Assembly (NCBI RefSeq): GCF_032362555.1
Contig: NC_083506.1
Coordinates: 4,573,501 to 4,637,500, forward strand
Direction of reading: 5' to 3'
From: Amyelois transitella
Taxonomy: Eukaryota > Arthropoda > Insecta > Lepidoptera > Pyralidae
Length of the DNA stretch: 64,000 nucleotides
The stretch's first letter is position 1. Each line of letters opens with the position of its first letter. The notes under the pieces are model-generated. The model was not told where the DNA came from. It saw only the letters and a list, made by a program, of their open reading frames with translations, and searched no databases. Position numbers and translations under genes: made by a program. Shown here piece by piece: positions 43,501 through 55,700 of this stretch.

Positions 43501-45806
43501 GTCGATAACACAAAAGTGGATTTGAGGATGTTCGCTTGATTTTGATATTTCCACATTATCTTGTATAAAGAGCAGCAAGCGAATGATTAAGGTGTGATTT
43601 TATTTATATTTATTGTTATATACCCTCAAATACTTCCAGTTCCACTGCTTCCCTCCAGCTTGTTCGTTCTCCTGAGTCCTAAACTCGTGCAGCGATGACA
43701 GCACGCTCGTGGCCCTGGCCGTGTTCATGGAGTATCTGGTCAACAGCTCCAGACCCCCGACCTGCAGGGTCACTGACCCCGTGGTCCGGGAGAACTCCTG
43801 GTCTTCCTGCAGGTTTTACGATGAAATGAAATAAAACTGTGCTGTACATACAGACTATATACAGACAATATACATACATACATATTATCACGTCTTAATT
43901 CTTTACGGGGTAATAGTCTTGATGCTTAATGATGGAATTGAGATTCAAATAGTGACAGATTGCTAGCCCTACAAGATTTTTTATTGTTTATAAGCCTTGC
44001 TCTTAATCGCCTTTTATGATTTACATGGAAAAATATATCTTATTATTAAGTGCCAGGAATCATCTGCACAATGTGTTGATTGAACTGATATCGTTTGCAC
44101 AGAATGATTATTGTTGTTTCTTTCTGATGGGCATAGAAGTAAAACTTAATTTTTGTTTCAACAGCAGTGTGAGTGACTGATTAAAAATAGGTAGGTATAT
44201 TCATTGACTAATGACTCAATAAACTTACACTATGTCTGTGTTTATCATTTTTACAAATAAAAGGATAATTTTATCTTCCTCCGTGTGGTTCCCAGCACTT
44301 GATTTCTCTCCCATGGATGTCGAAAAAGGCGACTAAGGGATATATAAACTTGGGTATCTTCTTGTAGACGATGGGCTAGCAACCTGTAACTATTTAAACC
44401 CAATTCCATTATAAAGCTATACAGTTGAACGTAGTCTGTCTGTCTTTTCAAGACTCTGATTACCACGCAAGAGATATAGACGTGATAATATTACATACAT
44501 ATTATCTCGTCTAGATCCGTTATATGTTTTATCATCGGCAGAGGAACTATGATAAAGGACAAAGCTACTTCGAATATGACAAAGAATTTATAGGTACACT
44601 ATGCGACCACGATCTAGTGAATTTTTCAGTTGTCTGTTGACGGAAATGATTTCGCTTGGCGTAAAAATAGATAGCCATTTGCAAACAAAGAATAAATTTA
44701 GTTAGTAAAAGGCATAGGAGAAAAGCCTGATTAAAGCTAATCAAAGAAAAACAGCCGTATTTATTTCGATTTATAATATTCTTTAAGTATCTCTTAGGTT
44801 TTAAAAAAAAAATGCTATGTTCTTTTTCTGGGTAAACTCTATTTCTGTACCAAATTTCATTAAAATCGGTTAAGTGGTTTAGGTGTTACTATCGCATTTA
44901 TAATTTTAAAAAAGAATAGGGATTGTTATCAACTAATGTATTATACAATCACAAGATCTTATTTATCTTATTTGGGGAAGTCCAATTTGATAGTAATTAT
45001 AGCACGGATTATTTTTTAGGGATCCGTACTTCACAAAAAGTAGCATAAATCTTTTCCTGAGTCGCCTTTTACGACATCAATTGGTAAGAGGTGAAGTGCC
45101 GGAAATCACACGGCACAAAAACTAAACGCTTAAAAAAATAACCTGCATGTCTCAAGTAATCGCTTAAAATTTTAAAAATCCGATTAATTTGTAATTCGTA
45201 TATTATACCTTAACTATAGATTATGTGTTTGAAATTTTCTAGTAAAAATAAAAAAAAAAAAATAACGCACCAACGATACAATAAAATTTCGCATGCCAGT
45301 TTTATTTTAAAGATTTTACATGATATTAATAATGTTAATGTCATACGAGATAGTCACAGACATTTCGATTGATAACACAATGCTACAGCGCATTCCTGAT
45401 TACCTTTCGATTACAAATATCATACAACTACACTGATTATAAATTAAGCTAATGTTTTTAATTTAACGAACCATTGGGAAATTAGCATTGCAATACTACT
45501 TGTAATGAGGAAATTATAAAAACAATTTGATATATATTTTCTCAATTTAAGACTGTTATTACTCCATGTATTCAAGTTATTTTATTTTATTGAAAATTAA
45601 CGGTCACTTTAGACAAATTTAGGTAGTTGACGAAGAATGTATCTAAAAAACTCTTGTAGCCATTTAACTAAGCATTTGAAGTTGATAATTTTTTAAACTT
45701 TTAGATCATTGGAATCACAAATTAACGTTTTCTGTCATGAATAAATAACTAATTAAAACATTTGTTTCTATGTATGAATAAAAAATGAACTCACCATAAT
45801 TGTCAT
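34538..45806 (-). CDS. Transmembrane adenylyl cyclase, insect ACX-like
   Basis: Twenty coding exons, given high to low: 45806-45795, 43806-43624, 42978-42832, 41973-41808, 41326-41124, 40802-40653, 40228-40110, 39614-39470, 38889-38753, 38426-38277, 38046-37902, 37659-37588, 37496-37363, 37267-37097, 36987-36672, 36521-36158, 36001-35823, 35600-35339, 35247-35123 and 34930-34538. They give 1190 residues. Two six-helix membrane sets (about 80-290 and 610-790) each precede a cyclase domain. C1 keeps both metal aspartates, D343 (LYADVV) and D387 (FLGDCYYC), 44 apart as in the family, plus [10 protein letters not shown]2 has the purine-site K946 (EKIKMAG) and D1038 (YDIWG), then N1045, R1049 and K1085 (VKGAG). 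It should make cAMP from ATP. W950 replaces the Ser that contacts forskolin in mammalian C2. The last 90 residues are a Ser/Asp-rich tail. The first exon (MTIM) is the weakest part. Confidence 0.88.
37496..37502 (-). promoter_or_regulatory. Tandem acceptor CAG-TAG at a cyclase exon
   Basis: The intron ends TTTCAGTAG before CGATCGG. Use of the first AG would put an in-frame TAG stop at the exon start. Use of the second keeps the frame, so I used it. Confidence 0.7.
38505..38692. repeat. 94 bp tandem duplication in a cyclase intron
   Basis: Two copies with a period of 94 bases (CTAATGCTACGAACATTTG at 38521 and CTAGTGCTACGAACATTTG at 38615) differ at only a few positions. Confidence 0.8.
39345..39432 (-). 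repeat. GTGCCG-type repeat fragment in a cyclase intron
   Basis: GTCTACACATAGCCAACAAT through CGTTCAGCTAGCGTATGGC matches the tail third of the family. It ends 37 bases before an exon (39470), close to the donor. Confidence 0.45.
43868..44060 (-). repeat. GTGCCG-type repeat in cyclase intron 1
   Basis: Degraded copy with TACATACATATTATCACGTC, GGGGTAATAGTCTTGATGC and GTGACAGATTGCTAGCCC. It faces the copy at 44278. Confidence 0.55.
44278..44500 (+). repeat. GTGCCG-type repeat in cyclase intron 1
   Basis: It starts CCGTGTGGTTCCCAGCACTT, lacks part of the head and ends AAGAGATATAGACGTGATAA. It is inverted relative to the copy 220 bases away. Confidence 0.65.
45050..45122 (-). repeat. Head fragment of a GTGCCG-type repeat
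   Basis: GAGTCGCCTTTTACGACATC and GAAATCACACGGCAC identify it. Confidence 0.5.
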
Positions 45807-46400
45807 ATGTAATTAATCATCACTTTGAACAGAAAATGAATTTCGACGCAGTTAACAATATTTTTATTCCTGTAAAATTGCCCTGTAAAGTTTGTGACTA
45901 TGGACTCAGTTTGTCTCATAGGGGCTAACTAAATACGCGATATGTGTGTGTCAAAATATTTTGTTTCTAAAACAACACAGGCCACTGTTCGCCGACAATT
46001 GAACATTAACACTGATAAAATACACTCAACGGAAAGATATTGGCAGATAATGTTAATCGCATTTAATCCGTTTTCCAATCAAATCTTTATGAATTATTCG
46101 AATCACACTATTTTTATATTGATAACTATTTTAGCGATTTTAGAATGTTATCAGTTTTCGCACTTTAGTGGTCGGCAACCTATAGGTTTGTGATTGGTGA
46201 ATTCGTGATTTACTCGTCCCAACTTCATTATGGTACAGTTATGTGGAAATTGTAAAATAAACACATTCATAATATTTACAGTTTCTGTTAGATATGTGTC
46301 AGAAACCTTTGAAATATTCTAAACACCTACTATGCGAAAAAAATCACGTGACGCAATGCTTCACGTCATATTTGGTAGAACTATGGACGCTTAACTACTT
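45807..46400. other. Presumed 5' region of the cyclase gene
   Basis: AT-rich sequence upstream (minus sense) of the inferred start exon. No clear TATA box or initiator is recognised. Confidence 0.35.
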
Positions 46401-46401
46401 A

Positions 46402-46404
<3 letters not shown>

Positions 46405-46435
<31 letters not shown>
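46405..46435. repeat. (TA)n microsatellite
   Basis: About 15 uninterrupted AT units. Confidence 0.9.
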
Positions 46436-46436
<1 letters not shown>

Positions 46437-46449
46437 AAATATAATAACA

Positions 46450-46590
46450 TCACGTCTCTTTCCTGATGATGTAACCAGAGACTGCATGTTTCAACTTGTC
46501 ACAATCCTTCATACTACTTTCGCATCATCTAAATTCATCAATCTCTTCATGCAAGATTGTCGGTTTCGGGTTCTCTTATCATGACCTATC
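46450..46590 (-). mobile_element. Worn LINE ORF2 fragment
   Basis: Third, most diverged scrap of the LINE family at 29062-29373 (CACGTCTCTTTCCTGATGAT, then CTTCATGCAAGATTGTCGG). It directly follows the TA microsatellite, in line with a LINE tail. Confidence 0.55.
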
Positions 46591-46740
46591 GCTCTTAATT
46601 ACTAATATTAATTTAATTGTATCGAAAACAGACTGAATCTATCTTATTAATTATGTTAGCTTCTCTTGGTCTTCATTATGAATAATACAGTAGGAGTGAG
46701 TAGGATTATAATGGTCAGATGTAGAATCTGCCGTTCCTCC

Positions 46741-46835
46741 CTGGAGATATATGCAAAGAAATTCTTTTCTTTGCATATATCTCCAGTCATAGTCTTCATC
46801 CTCTTGGATTTCTATCCAAGAGGATGAAGACTATG
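46741..46835. repeat. Two back-to-back perfect hairpins, each with a TTCT loop
   Basis: Hairpin A: arms 46741-46761 and 46766-46786 (21 bp, beginning CTGGAGATATATGC), loop TTCT. Hairpin B: arms 46788-46809 and 46814-46835 (22 bp, beginning CATAGTCTTCATCC), loop TTCT. One base separates them. No mismatch is seen in either stem. Confidence 0.9.
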
Positions 46836-48000
46836 GAAATGAGAACTATTGCCAGTATCTCCAAGTTTGATTTGAAGCAAACAGTTTTACCCCGTGAAGG
46901 GTGTGATATTTATGTAATATTTGTACTTCGTAATATTTTTCAATTCGCTTAATAAAGCGAACTTTAATAATAGTGTTACTGAACAAATTACAATAAATAT
47001 TAAAATTGGTCTGGTCCAATTCATTTATAAAATTTGGAGCTTAGTCATTAATACCTTAACTGTCTTTGATTAAAAAAAAAAACTAAAATCTTAGGTTACA
47101 ATGTACACCATACTACGCAGCGTGAGAACCAATGAACATTCAACAAATTATGCCTCTCCTTCTAATTGACTGTGAACCTCATTTGTAGGTATTGTTACGA
47201 CAACCAGCCTTTTCATATGGACTTGTCCATAGTTCATCAAATTACTCAAATTAAAGTTGTACCAGTATGGCTAAGGTAATAGATTTTCTTACCGCGCATG
47301 TGGTGTCACAAATTAACGTTACTTTCCCTACAATGACTGCATATATCCGGTATTTCTCATGGTACTATGTTTCGTAAGAGAACCACAAATATTGTCACTT
47401 TCCGATACATTGGGTGTTTGTTTATGAAATTTATGTACTTATTTTTAAATGTCTTATTTATAGTATGTGGAAATCTAATAAAATATAAACAAAAATATTG
47501 TGGCTTAAAATATTAGCATGCTGAATTAGGTTAAGAAAAAATCAATATTTAATCGTTTAAGTGCATTTTGGAGATAAAAGTAATTTTTTATTGAGTTTAA
47601 CATCATATTAATAATTTTACTTATGGATTTTAAGCATTCCATTACTATAAAATGTTTCAGAAACTCATACAACCTTAAATATTTAAATTTATTCCAGGCA
47701 TAAAATCAAACACAAACACTCATAATGTAAGTTAAAAGTAGAGATAATATTATTAAAAAATATATTATGCCCTCTGTTAATTTTCAAGGAAAACAATAAG
47801 CTAAGTACTTTCGTAGCGAACTAGAACATATTTCATAGTATCATAGTAAGCGTATAGAGGGCACCAGCATGTTAAGGATGTAACAATTTTGTTTTGTGGG
47901 TTCCAGTTTTATTTATAGTGGATTTGTGTCTCCACCTCAAAGATCCACCGCTATCAGGTACGTTATAGCGTCCTAAGACAATTTTATGAAATAGACCCCT
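46836..48000. other. AT-rich spacer
   Basis: Nothing recognised on either strand. Confidence 0.3.
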
Positions 48001-48215
48001 CGCCCGGGTTTAAGTAAGCCCCTGGTTTAAAAGAGAAGTGTTATACTTTCATCGTGTGTGTGACCATTTCGAGATCCATGGTCGTGTTATGGGGGCACGC
48101 TGAATCTGGCTTGGTATCAGGTTGTTGCCACAAGTGCGTCAGAGGTGACCTAATCGCCCTCAGAAGCCGTTAGTAACCCCTAGTCGCCACTTAGGATACC
48201 CACAAAAAAGACATT
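48001..48215. other. GC-richer block of unknown origin
   Basis: The block (GCCCGGGTTTAAGTAAGCCC to AGTCGCCACTTAGGATACCC) differs in base content from the surrounding sequence and has no long ORF. It looks like a scrap of a repeat, but I cannot assign it. Confidence 0.35.
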
Positions 48216-48221
48216 TTTTTG

Positions 48222-48246
48222 GAGTGATGAGAAGTTCTCATCACTC
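48222..48246. repeat. 12 bp palindrome with single-base centre
   Basis: GAGTGATGAGAA, one G, then the exact reverse complement. Confidence 0.85.
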
Positions 48247-50890
48247 AACTCAACTTGAAAGTTATGTAACTTACCTATCTTTATTAGGACTGGCCGATAT
48301 ATCGATGTACTTATAGTCCAAGTAGCTTTGGCTAGAGTATGTGGTCTAGGAGTACACTAATAGAAGATTTCCCGAAATTCCCGCGGGTAAAAATTTACGG
48401 GATTTTTCGTTTCGCGCTTGGAGCTGCTGTACTTACCTTTGGTTAAAAAGTTTTCGAGCATAAAAATGAGGAACTTAAAAAAATATTAATTTTGTTTGCT
48501 TTAGAATCTTTGAAGTTATAATCGCGGATTATTTATATCTTGTTCTTGTTAGTATCCTACAATAGAAATGAGGTCTTCACTTAAGTACTGTGAATATCGA
48601 TCCTTTATGAAAATTAGCGAATTATTTCTGGAACTTAGTCAAACAATCGCAATTTGTGAATCGTCGCATTTTCAAAGATTGCATGCCTCTATCATAAAGT
48701 TAAATTGGAATCGAACTAAAGAAAACTTTCTACTTAGGTACTATAGATATTAAATAAGTTAAAAGGCTCCTCTATGTTGTCTTTAGCTTATAACCTTTTT
48801 ATTGTAAAGTTTAATTGAAATTTTGATGTTTTTGCTTGAAATAATCAATACACATAGTACCTACTTTAGTACTAAAGTATACTACATATTTTAATTACAT
48901 AAGATCAATCTAGTGTTTTCACCAGCATCTTCACCCGCGTCACCTACTAAAGAATACAAGTTTAACGCAAATCCGACGGGTACTTTAGTTTTTATCAAGA
49001 TGTCTATGTACTTTCCAGGCTCCTAATAATTACACGCAATTTGAGGCAGATTGGTTCTGAAGATAACAATTAAATAAACTTATTTTAGCATATACAATAT
49101 TAGTTGGGATTGGGATTGAGATATTGTAAGAGTTCAGATAACTCTGATTTGAAAAGGAGATGGAGTGGTCCTATATGTTCTCCATAACATCATTGTATTA
49201 CTCCAGACAAGGGCACTTTGACAGTTTTGAGAGTCAGGAAATTTAAATATCCTGTCTTGAAAGTCAAGAAAGAATTAAGGCATGTAATACTCCTTCTTAG
49301 CTAGTTGGTGTTCGCTGGCAACATGGCTCAAATTCCAGAGTAGACAAGTTTAGACATTAATTATATTCGAGTGATTAATTACATTTTCAGACATGTAACA
49401 CTATCAAACTATTTAACATCGCACCTTAAATTAATAGTGCCTATAGAAATTAGGAAAATGTATGGGTTATTAAAGCGTATATTATATGGATCTGTTTGTC
49501 ATTAATTTAACTTGTTGTACATCAAAAAATAGACCAGAAGTTAAAAAGTTATTGCGCTACAAACATACAATTAATGTATTTTCACCCCGAGTTAGTTGGT
49601 AGACATTATTCCATTCGCTCGTTCAGTTAATAAAGTCACTGGAAAAAGGTTAGCCATAAGAAAATTAATTACACAAGAATTACACGAAGTTACGCAACTA
49701 AAGAAATAACTATTGCTCAAATCACGCAGTACCTTATGTATACTAGTTGTAAATAAACGGTATCATGTTGGTGACTTATATTTCTCGTATTATATTGGTT
49801 TGCTGCATACGAATGAGTATCTACGGTAATTTATCGGTTTATACGGTAATCTAAGCGTAACTACGCTTTTCAGAACAAAACAAGATGTAATAGGTACGAG
49901 TATGTTGTACGTTAAACAATACATCATATTTCGATATTAATTTATTTATATTTCAAGAACTAGGAATTCTATACTCATATCTCCTGCTATCTTAGAATAG
50001 GGTGCTGTAGAAGAATTTAACATGTGGGAGTAAAACTTGACGCACAAATAACTCCGTGTATGCATTCTGTTATCTCATGGAACTAGACTATTGCTTAGGG
50101 TTTAGCTCTCACGGGAATTTCCAAGAATAATAGACGTTATTGCTAAAAGTCTAGTCTATTTATATTTGTGCAAAATTTTATAGAAATAGGTGCCGTAGTT
50201 TTTCGAGCTTATTTGTTGTTATTAGGTATTGTACAAACTAAAGACAGATCTCAGACTTTTATTCTTTATGTTGCGTATTTACAAAATAATATTTACAATT
50301 TTTAAAGGAGAGCTTGAAACCTCTCATGCCCAATCAGCAAATTTAAATTTAAGTTTATTCTCGAATAAGAAGAATTTAAGCCCTTATTAATGCCACTTTT
50401 AATCTCATGCAGGTGAAGTCGCGGGCAATACAAAGTTTACCATTTCACAAAACCGTTAACTCCCTTGGAGCGATTAAGTCATTTCAACGAAATATACACA
50501 TCTCTTAGCGTGCGAGCAGAAACCTATTTTGTGTGTACAATGAATTATTTTGTAAAAGGCGTGGTGCTACCTTTCTTAGAAATGTCACTACTGTTCTCAT
50601 TGTATTGTGGGTGATGCTCATTTCACAAGTAACACGCTGTGAACACCTTTTGTCGCCACAGGGGATGCTGAATTCAAATAAAAACTAGTTTTTTTTTATC
50701 TTTGACTTTAATAATATCGTTAATGTTAAGGATGGGCGTTTTCTTTGTTATTCAGCAGACCTTCAGTATTATTATTAAGTTGTGTACGGCGGAACAATAA
50801 ATTATCATCATATCTATATAGAAGATCCTATAATAACTGAAAAATGAACAGTTTTTATTCAAAGCAAAGATGCTCTTTTAAGATTTTACA
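48247..50890. other. AT-rich spacer with weak repeat scraps
   Basis: A possible LINE-tail scrap lies at 49500-49600 (TTGCGCTACAAACATACA, CACCCCGAGTTAG), and a head scrap of the GTGCCG family near 49155. No gene is seen. Confidence 0.3.
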
Positions 50891-50894
50891 CACA

Positions 50895-51365
50895 ATTATT
50901 ACATACATACCTATAGTCACGTCTATATCCCTTGATCCCTTGCGCGGTAGACAGATCCAACAGTCTTGAAAATGTTGAAAGGCCATGTTCAGTAGTTTAT
51001 GATTTTGGTGTACTTACCAAAGAAAATCAGCTTGTAATAAATTTCATAACATAATAAATTACGTATTTATGCTGATAGACAAAGTAAACTGTCTCCAAAA
51101 TACTGATATACCATGTTCAATTGTTCTGCTAGCGTGACTAAATGATGGCATTGAGATTCAAATAGTAAGAGATTGTTAGTCCATCGCCTACAGAAAGAAG
51201 TCATCGCCCAAGTTTGTTAGCCTTTTCCTTGATTTACTTTAATAGAAGCATCTGGCAACCACTACATTTTTTGTACCGGCTGGTAGCTTGTACAAGATGA
51301 AAGTGTCTATTTCCTTAGTCGCCTTTAACGATGATCTATGGGATAGAGATGTAGTGACCGTATTC
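50895..51365 (-). repeat. GTGCCG-type repeats, two overlapping worn copies
   Basis: A tail part at 50905-51000 (TATAGTCACGTCTATATCCC, CCAACAGTCTTGAAAATG) is followed by a second tail-to-head copy from about 51070 to 51360 (GATAGACAAAG, GAGATTCAAATAGTAAGAG, TTAGTCGCCTTTAACG). Confidence 0.5.
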
Positions 51366-52440
51366 TAAGCCAGTAACTAAAGGGGTTAATGAAATCAATG
51401 TGTTTGGAGCATGTATATAGTCTGAAAAAAAATTATTTGATTCAAATTTAGAATTCAAAGCTGCCATCTCGTAAAAAATGTATAATATTAAATCAGTTTG
51501 GGCTTCAATATTGACTATGTTGTCGGTCTGCGCGTTTAATTGAAATATTTACACTGTACCCTGCATCCGCAATTTAACGTGAAGCAAAATCCCTATTTGT
51601 TGTAAAACTATTTATTTTGCCCACTGTCAATATAATAAATGGATCGATGTTTTTTTTCTTTCAACAAAGAAATTGCTGTGTGCAAATGTTATTGAAAGAT
51701 TAAAAAATCATCATCAATTTAGTATTATTTGATATTTTTATTTAAAATTTTCTAATGCAGAGTTGATCGTAGAGTGTAAACAATATCTTTACGTATTTAT
51801 TTATATTATCATGTTCTTGAATCTTACATATTAAAAGTCCTGTGATCTTCTGTGCTTTTTGCGATAAACAACTTTAAGTAAAAGCAAAACCGTAGGCAAA
51901 AGTTAGTTGATAGTAAAAGGGCGGCTATTGTTAACTAAACTTAAACTGGCCCGTAACAAGTTAGCAAGGATTGTGTAGACGACAATTAATTACAAATAAG
52001 CCACTTAAGACCCACTCGGCTTAGCATTGTCCTGACAATAGTTACCTTGGTCTGACCGGACCTTGATGTGGAGGTAATCTTAGTCTGCTTTCCAGGATCT
52101 GTATACCTACATTTGGAAAGTCAATTAATCCTTTAGGCAACTTGAGTAATATGTGTGTTAAAAAAAAAAATTCACGTGGGAACTAAGGAATATCGATATT
52201 AAACAAGCACAAGTTAGTGGTTATGTCTAAAACACGCATAAAAATTAACGAATAATTTAAACAGATAAAACTCAATATGAAATCTACCTTCCTAGCATTA
52301 ATTCTCATCCAAAACACCGCATTACATATAATTCAATTACAGCTGGTGCACCCGAAGTTTTCAGTAAAAACAGCTTTTGACAGCCCGGCTTCAGAGCTTA
52401 TGCGAAAATTTATAGAAAATTGCATGGTACACGCGTTGCG
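51366..52440. other. Spacer upstream of the 52.5 kb promoter
   Basis: No gene or clear repeat; it may hold upstream regulatory sequence. Confidence 0.3.
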
Positions 52441-52510
52441 CCCGTAGGGTGCGCGGCGCGTCGGGGGTGTATATTTAGAAATACTGAAGCTATCCGCGAG
52501 CAGTTGTCGG
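52441..52510 (+). promoter_or_regulatory. Candidate TATA and initiator promoter
   Basis: A CpG-rich block (GGTGCGCGGCGCGTCGGGGG) precedes TATATTTA at 52470-52477. An initiator-like GCAGTT sits at 52500-52505, about 31 bases further on. This spacing is right for an arthropod core promoter. Confidence 0.55.
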
Positions 52511-52719
52511 TCAGCTGCCGGAGAGAGTGCACGTCTCTGTCTTCCCCGCACCGCACGCGAAGCGAACGATCGCGCAATTAACATTAATTAAAAAATAATC
52601 ATTACATACTAAGTGTTGTGTTCGAACTGGATTTAAAAGTGTTTTGTGGAACCTTTTTCTGTGACCGCCATTTTTATTGGACTTTTATAATTTTTTTACC
52701 ACTTCATGAAAATATAAGG
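52502..52719 (+). other. Inferred non-coding first exon of an unseen gene
   Basis: From the inferred start the sequence has the look of an insect 5' leader (AAGTGTTGTGTTCG, AAAGTGTTTTGTGG) and ends with a strong donor AAG|GTATGT at 52720. The only ATG near its end is stopped three codons later, so the exon is non-coding. The partner exons are not in the window. Confidence 0.5.
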
Positions 52720-55700
52720 TATGTATTTAGGTAATTACTAACCTGTTAGTTAATTAACAGTTTTGTAATGAGTAGAGTGGTCTATTTCGTTTGTTATTTG
52801 TGATATGACAATTAATTGATGTAAATGGTTGGATATATCAGTCGTTCATGAATTATTGCCTTCTGATAAAGGCAGTTATTCTGTCTTATCACATCCCGGC
52901 TCTTTTTAGATAGTCATTTGTTTGTTCAGTTAGATTTATTTGAATTTACTTACACGTGCTTATTATGAAATCATAAAACTTTTTGAGAATTGCACTGGTT
53001 ATATGTTGTAGTACCTACTTAAATAAAATTACAACAAAATGCATGATTCTATAATAGTTTAAGCTGTATGTAGTGTTTAGCTTAAAGTAAAGCAGAAATA
53101 GTCACAGTAAAAACCTATAAATATCTCATTTCTAAGTGTTTCAAGTTGTACCCTCCGTTACTTTAATTCGGATCCTGGGGTCCGCTTGATTTTAAATACA
53201 ACTTTCAGAGATAAACTATTTGAAAAATTGTGCTACGCTGCTACGGCTTGTAGCTAAATAGTGTGGAATTAAAAACAAATGAATTGTAGAAATCTCTTAA
53301 GAATAGCGGCTGCCTGTGGATTTACTTGCGTGTGACTTGTCTTCTGTTATTTTATGTTTATTACTGTAAAGTTTTATCCATTCAGAAGATTAGTAATTGT
53401 CATTAATAAAATAAAAGTCAAAAACTTTCACAGTTATAGAAACTTCAATAAGTATGAAATAGGTAACTATGATACCTACAGATGAAGCTTTTATTGTTAT
53501 TATTTTTAACATAAATTTTATAACAAATTCAGTACATTCTCTCGTTTTTATCGACATTTCAAACCTGCTGCTAGAGCCGCTTCCTTTTATGTTAGTAACT
53601 AAAATCTGTATTATCAAGTTATTTTTGTACCACATAAATTTATGACTATTTACTTGGCTTTATCTATGTAAAATATGAAAATATTTTATTTATTTAACAT
53701 TTCATAATTAATTCAACAAACATTACAATGTTTAATTAAATTATAATGGTAAAAGTATGACCAGTGCCTACAAAATAGGTTTGTATCTAAATTAAAACTA
53801 CATCAATTAAAATTCAATTTTAATGTAGGTACTACACGGTTTAAATTTAGTTCTATGTTGTTTTACTTATAGCGTTTTAATGGTTGATTTTTCATAAGTA
53901 TTTTCAGTACTAAGTTTCACCGGCCCTCGTAGAATTATTGCTGTCCCGTGTCATAGTAAAATGTGAAACATCGATAATTTTTCGCGCGATATAAACGGTG
54001 TCGCACTTGCCATGCTACGGGGCTAATAATAACTGAAAACTTAATTCTGTTATTCCAACTGATTTATGTCTTATTTAACATAAAATATACCCGAAAAACT
54101 TCCTAACTTTAATGACTAACCATCCGTGGAATTGGTTTTTGTTCCATTTTCCAGATTTTGCGATTTCTTCCTTATATAAACTTTTTCATTTCAAGTAATT
54201 TATATCTTTCATAAATGGTTTAGTTATCAAGCGAGTTTTTTTTTGGTATAAGAATGAATGGAGATATGAAAATATCTGTAAGCACGTAAAAATGAAACAT
54301 TTATCACGTCTAAGAAAAATAATAATCACTTATATTTTCCACTTACAATTAATATAATTGATACCTGAATTAAAGTGCATTAAACTATTGTTAGCAATGA
54401 TTTGTAGCGCTATAAGTTCTCCAATTTTGGATAATAAATCATAAAATATGACGGTTCGTGGCAATCAAAATGATCCCTTAGCAAAAAATACGTGTAATTA
54501 TACATAACTAACTCTTGCCTGGGGCTTTGCTCCCATTAAGTTTCATTTTAGCTGACGGTTTAGAATCCATTTATCTAGATACTAGCCAACTGTGGGGTTT
54601 ATGATGTAACTGTAAATAAATAAATAACAAGGAAATGTTAAAATAATATTTCGAATTCATTTACGGTTAATTTGCCGATATCTTACAAATCGATATAAAA
54701 TCATAGCATTTTGACGGCTATGATCACTACACATAGTCTACGTGGGTTAAATTGTTAGTTCTAGTCTGTAGGTAAGCAACTACAGCCATAAGCCAGCTTC
54801 CAAGAGCAGGAATTCCACTCATCCTGATCCTAGATATAGCACATACTGACCACTTACACGCTCCGCCGAGCGTTCCGAAGACCCGTTATGTTTTATACCG
54901 ACTTTTTGATGTCCTGTTCAAATTGTTTTACAAACTACGTGTGTACTTTGTGGTTGGGAAGGAGGATATTGCAGTGAATTTTTCGTGTTCAGGGTTTGTA
55001 GTTAAAACTTTTTGAAAATATTTTCGATAAAACAATTCTACTACAGAAAAAATTATCAAAGTGCGATCATTAAATATATTGAAGTTTTGATTTGAGTTAG
55101 TATACATTTGTAAAAAAAAAGTTAATGCTCAACACTACAAATTTAAAAATAAATAAGAGGACTTGAACGTTAGTACTCATAAACAAGACATAGGAAACAA
55201 CCAAATACAAAGGCGAACCAGTAACGAGTTCGGAGTTCAACACGAAAGAAGTTATCACAAAATAAATACTTCAGACGTCCAAGAATATTCAAGATAAGTA
55301 TTTAACGTCAGAAAATGTGACCTGCGAACTTTGACGCTGAGTCCATTTATTTGTAGGAAATATTGGTAACGGATGTACTGAGGCGAAGCGACCCATCTGA
55401 CCTTCGCGTCTTGTTTTCCAAATTACTTCTGGGCGCTTTTCAAGAGAATTTTTGGAGCAAAAAATCTTCAGAAGTATCTTTTTCGTATTATGTTTGCTGC
55501 CGATGCGTACATAATTTAATTCAACCAAAATTTCGGGAACAATTTTTTATTACAATTTATTGGGTAGGTAGATGTGGAATGAGACTGGAAGCAGTTTTTC
55601 GTGTTTGCAATTAAGTCGAACGAAAATACAAAAAAGAGAAGCAGATCAATGATATATTTTTATAAATAGACTAAAAAACTATCGCGAATTGGAAATCATA

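Noticed and set aside
43324-43578. 84-codon minus-strand ORF as a cyclase exon
   Set aside because: It lies between exons whose phases already join; no family similarity and no good splice sites in frame.
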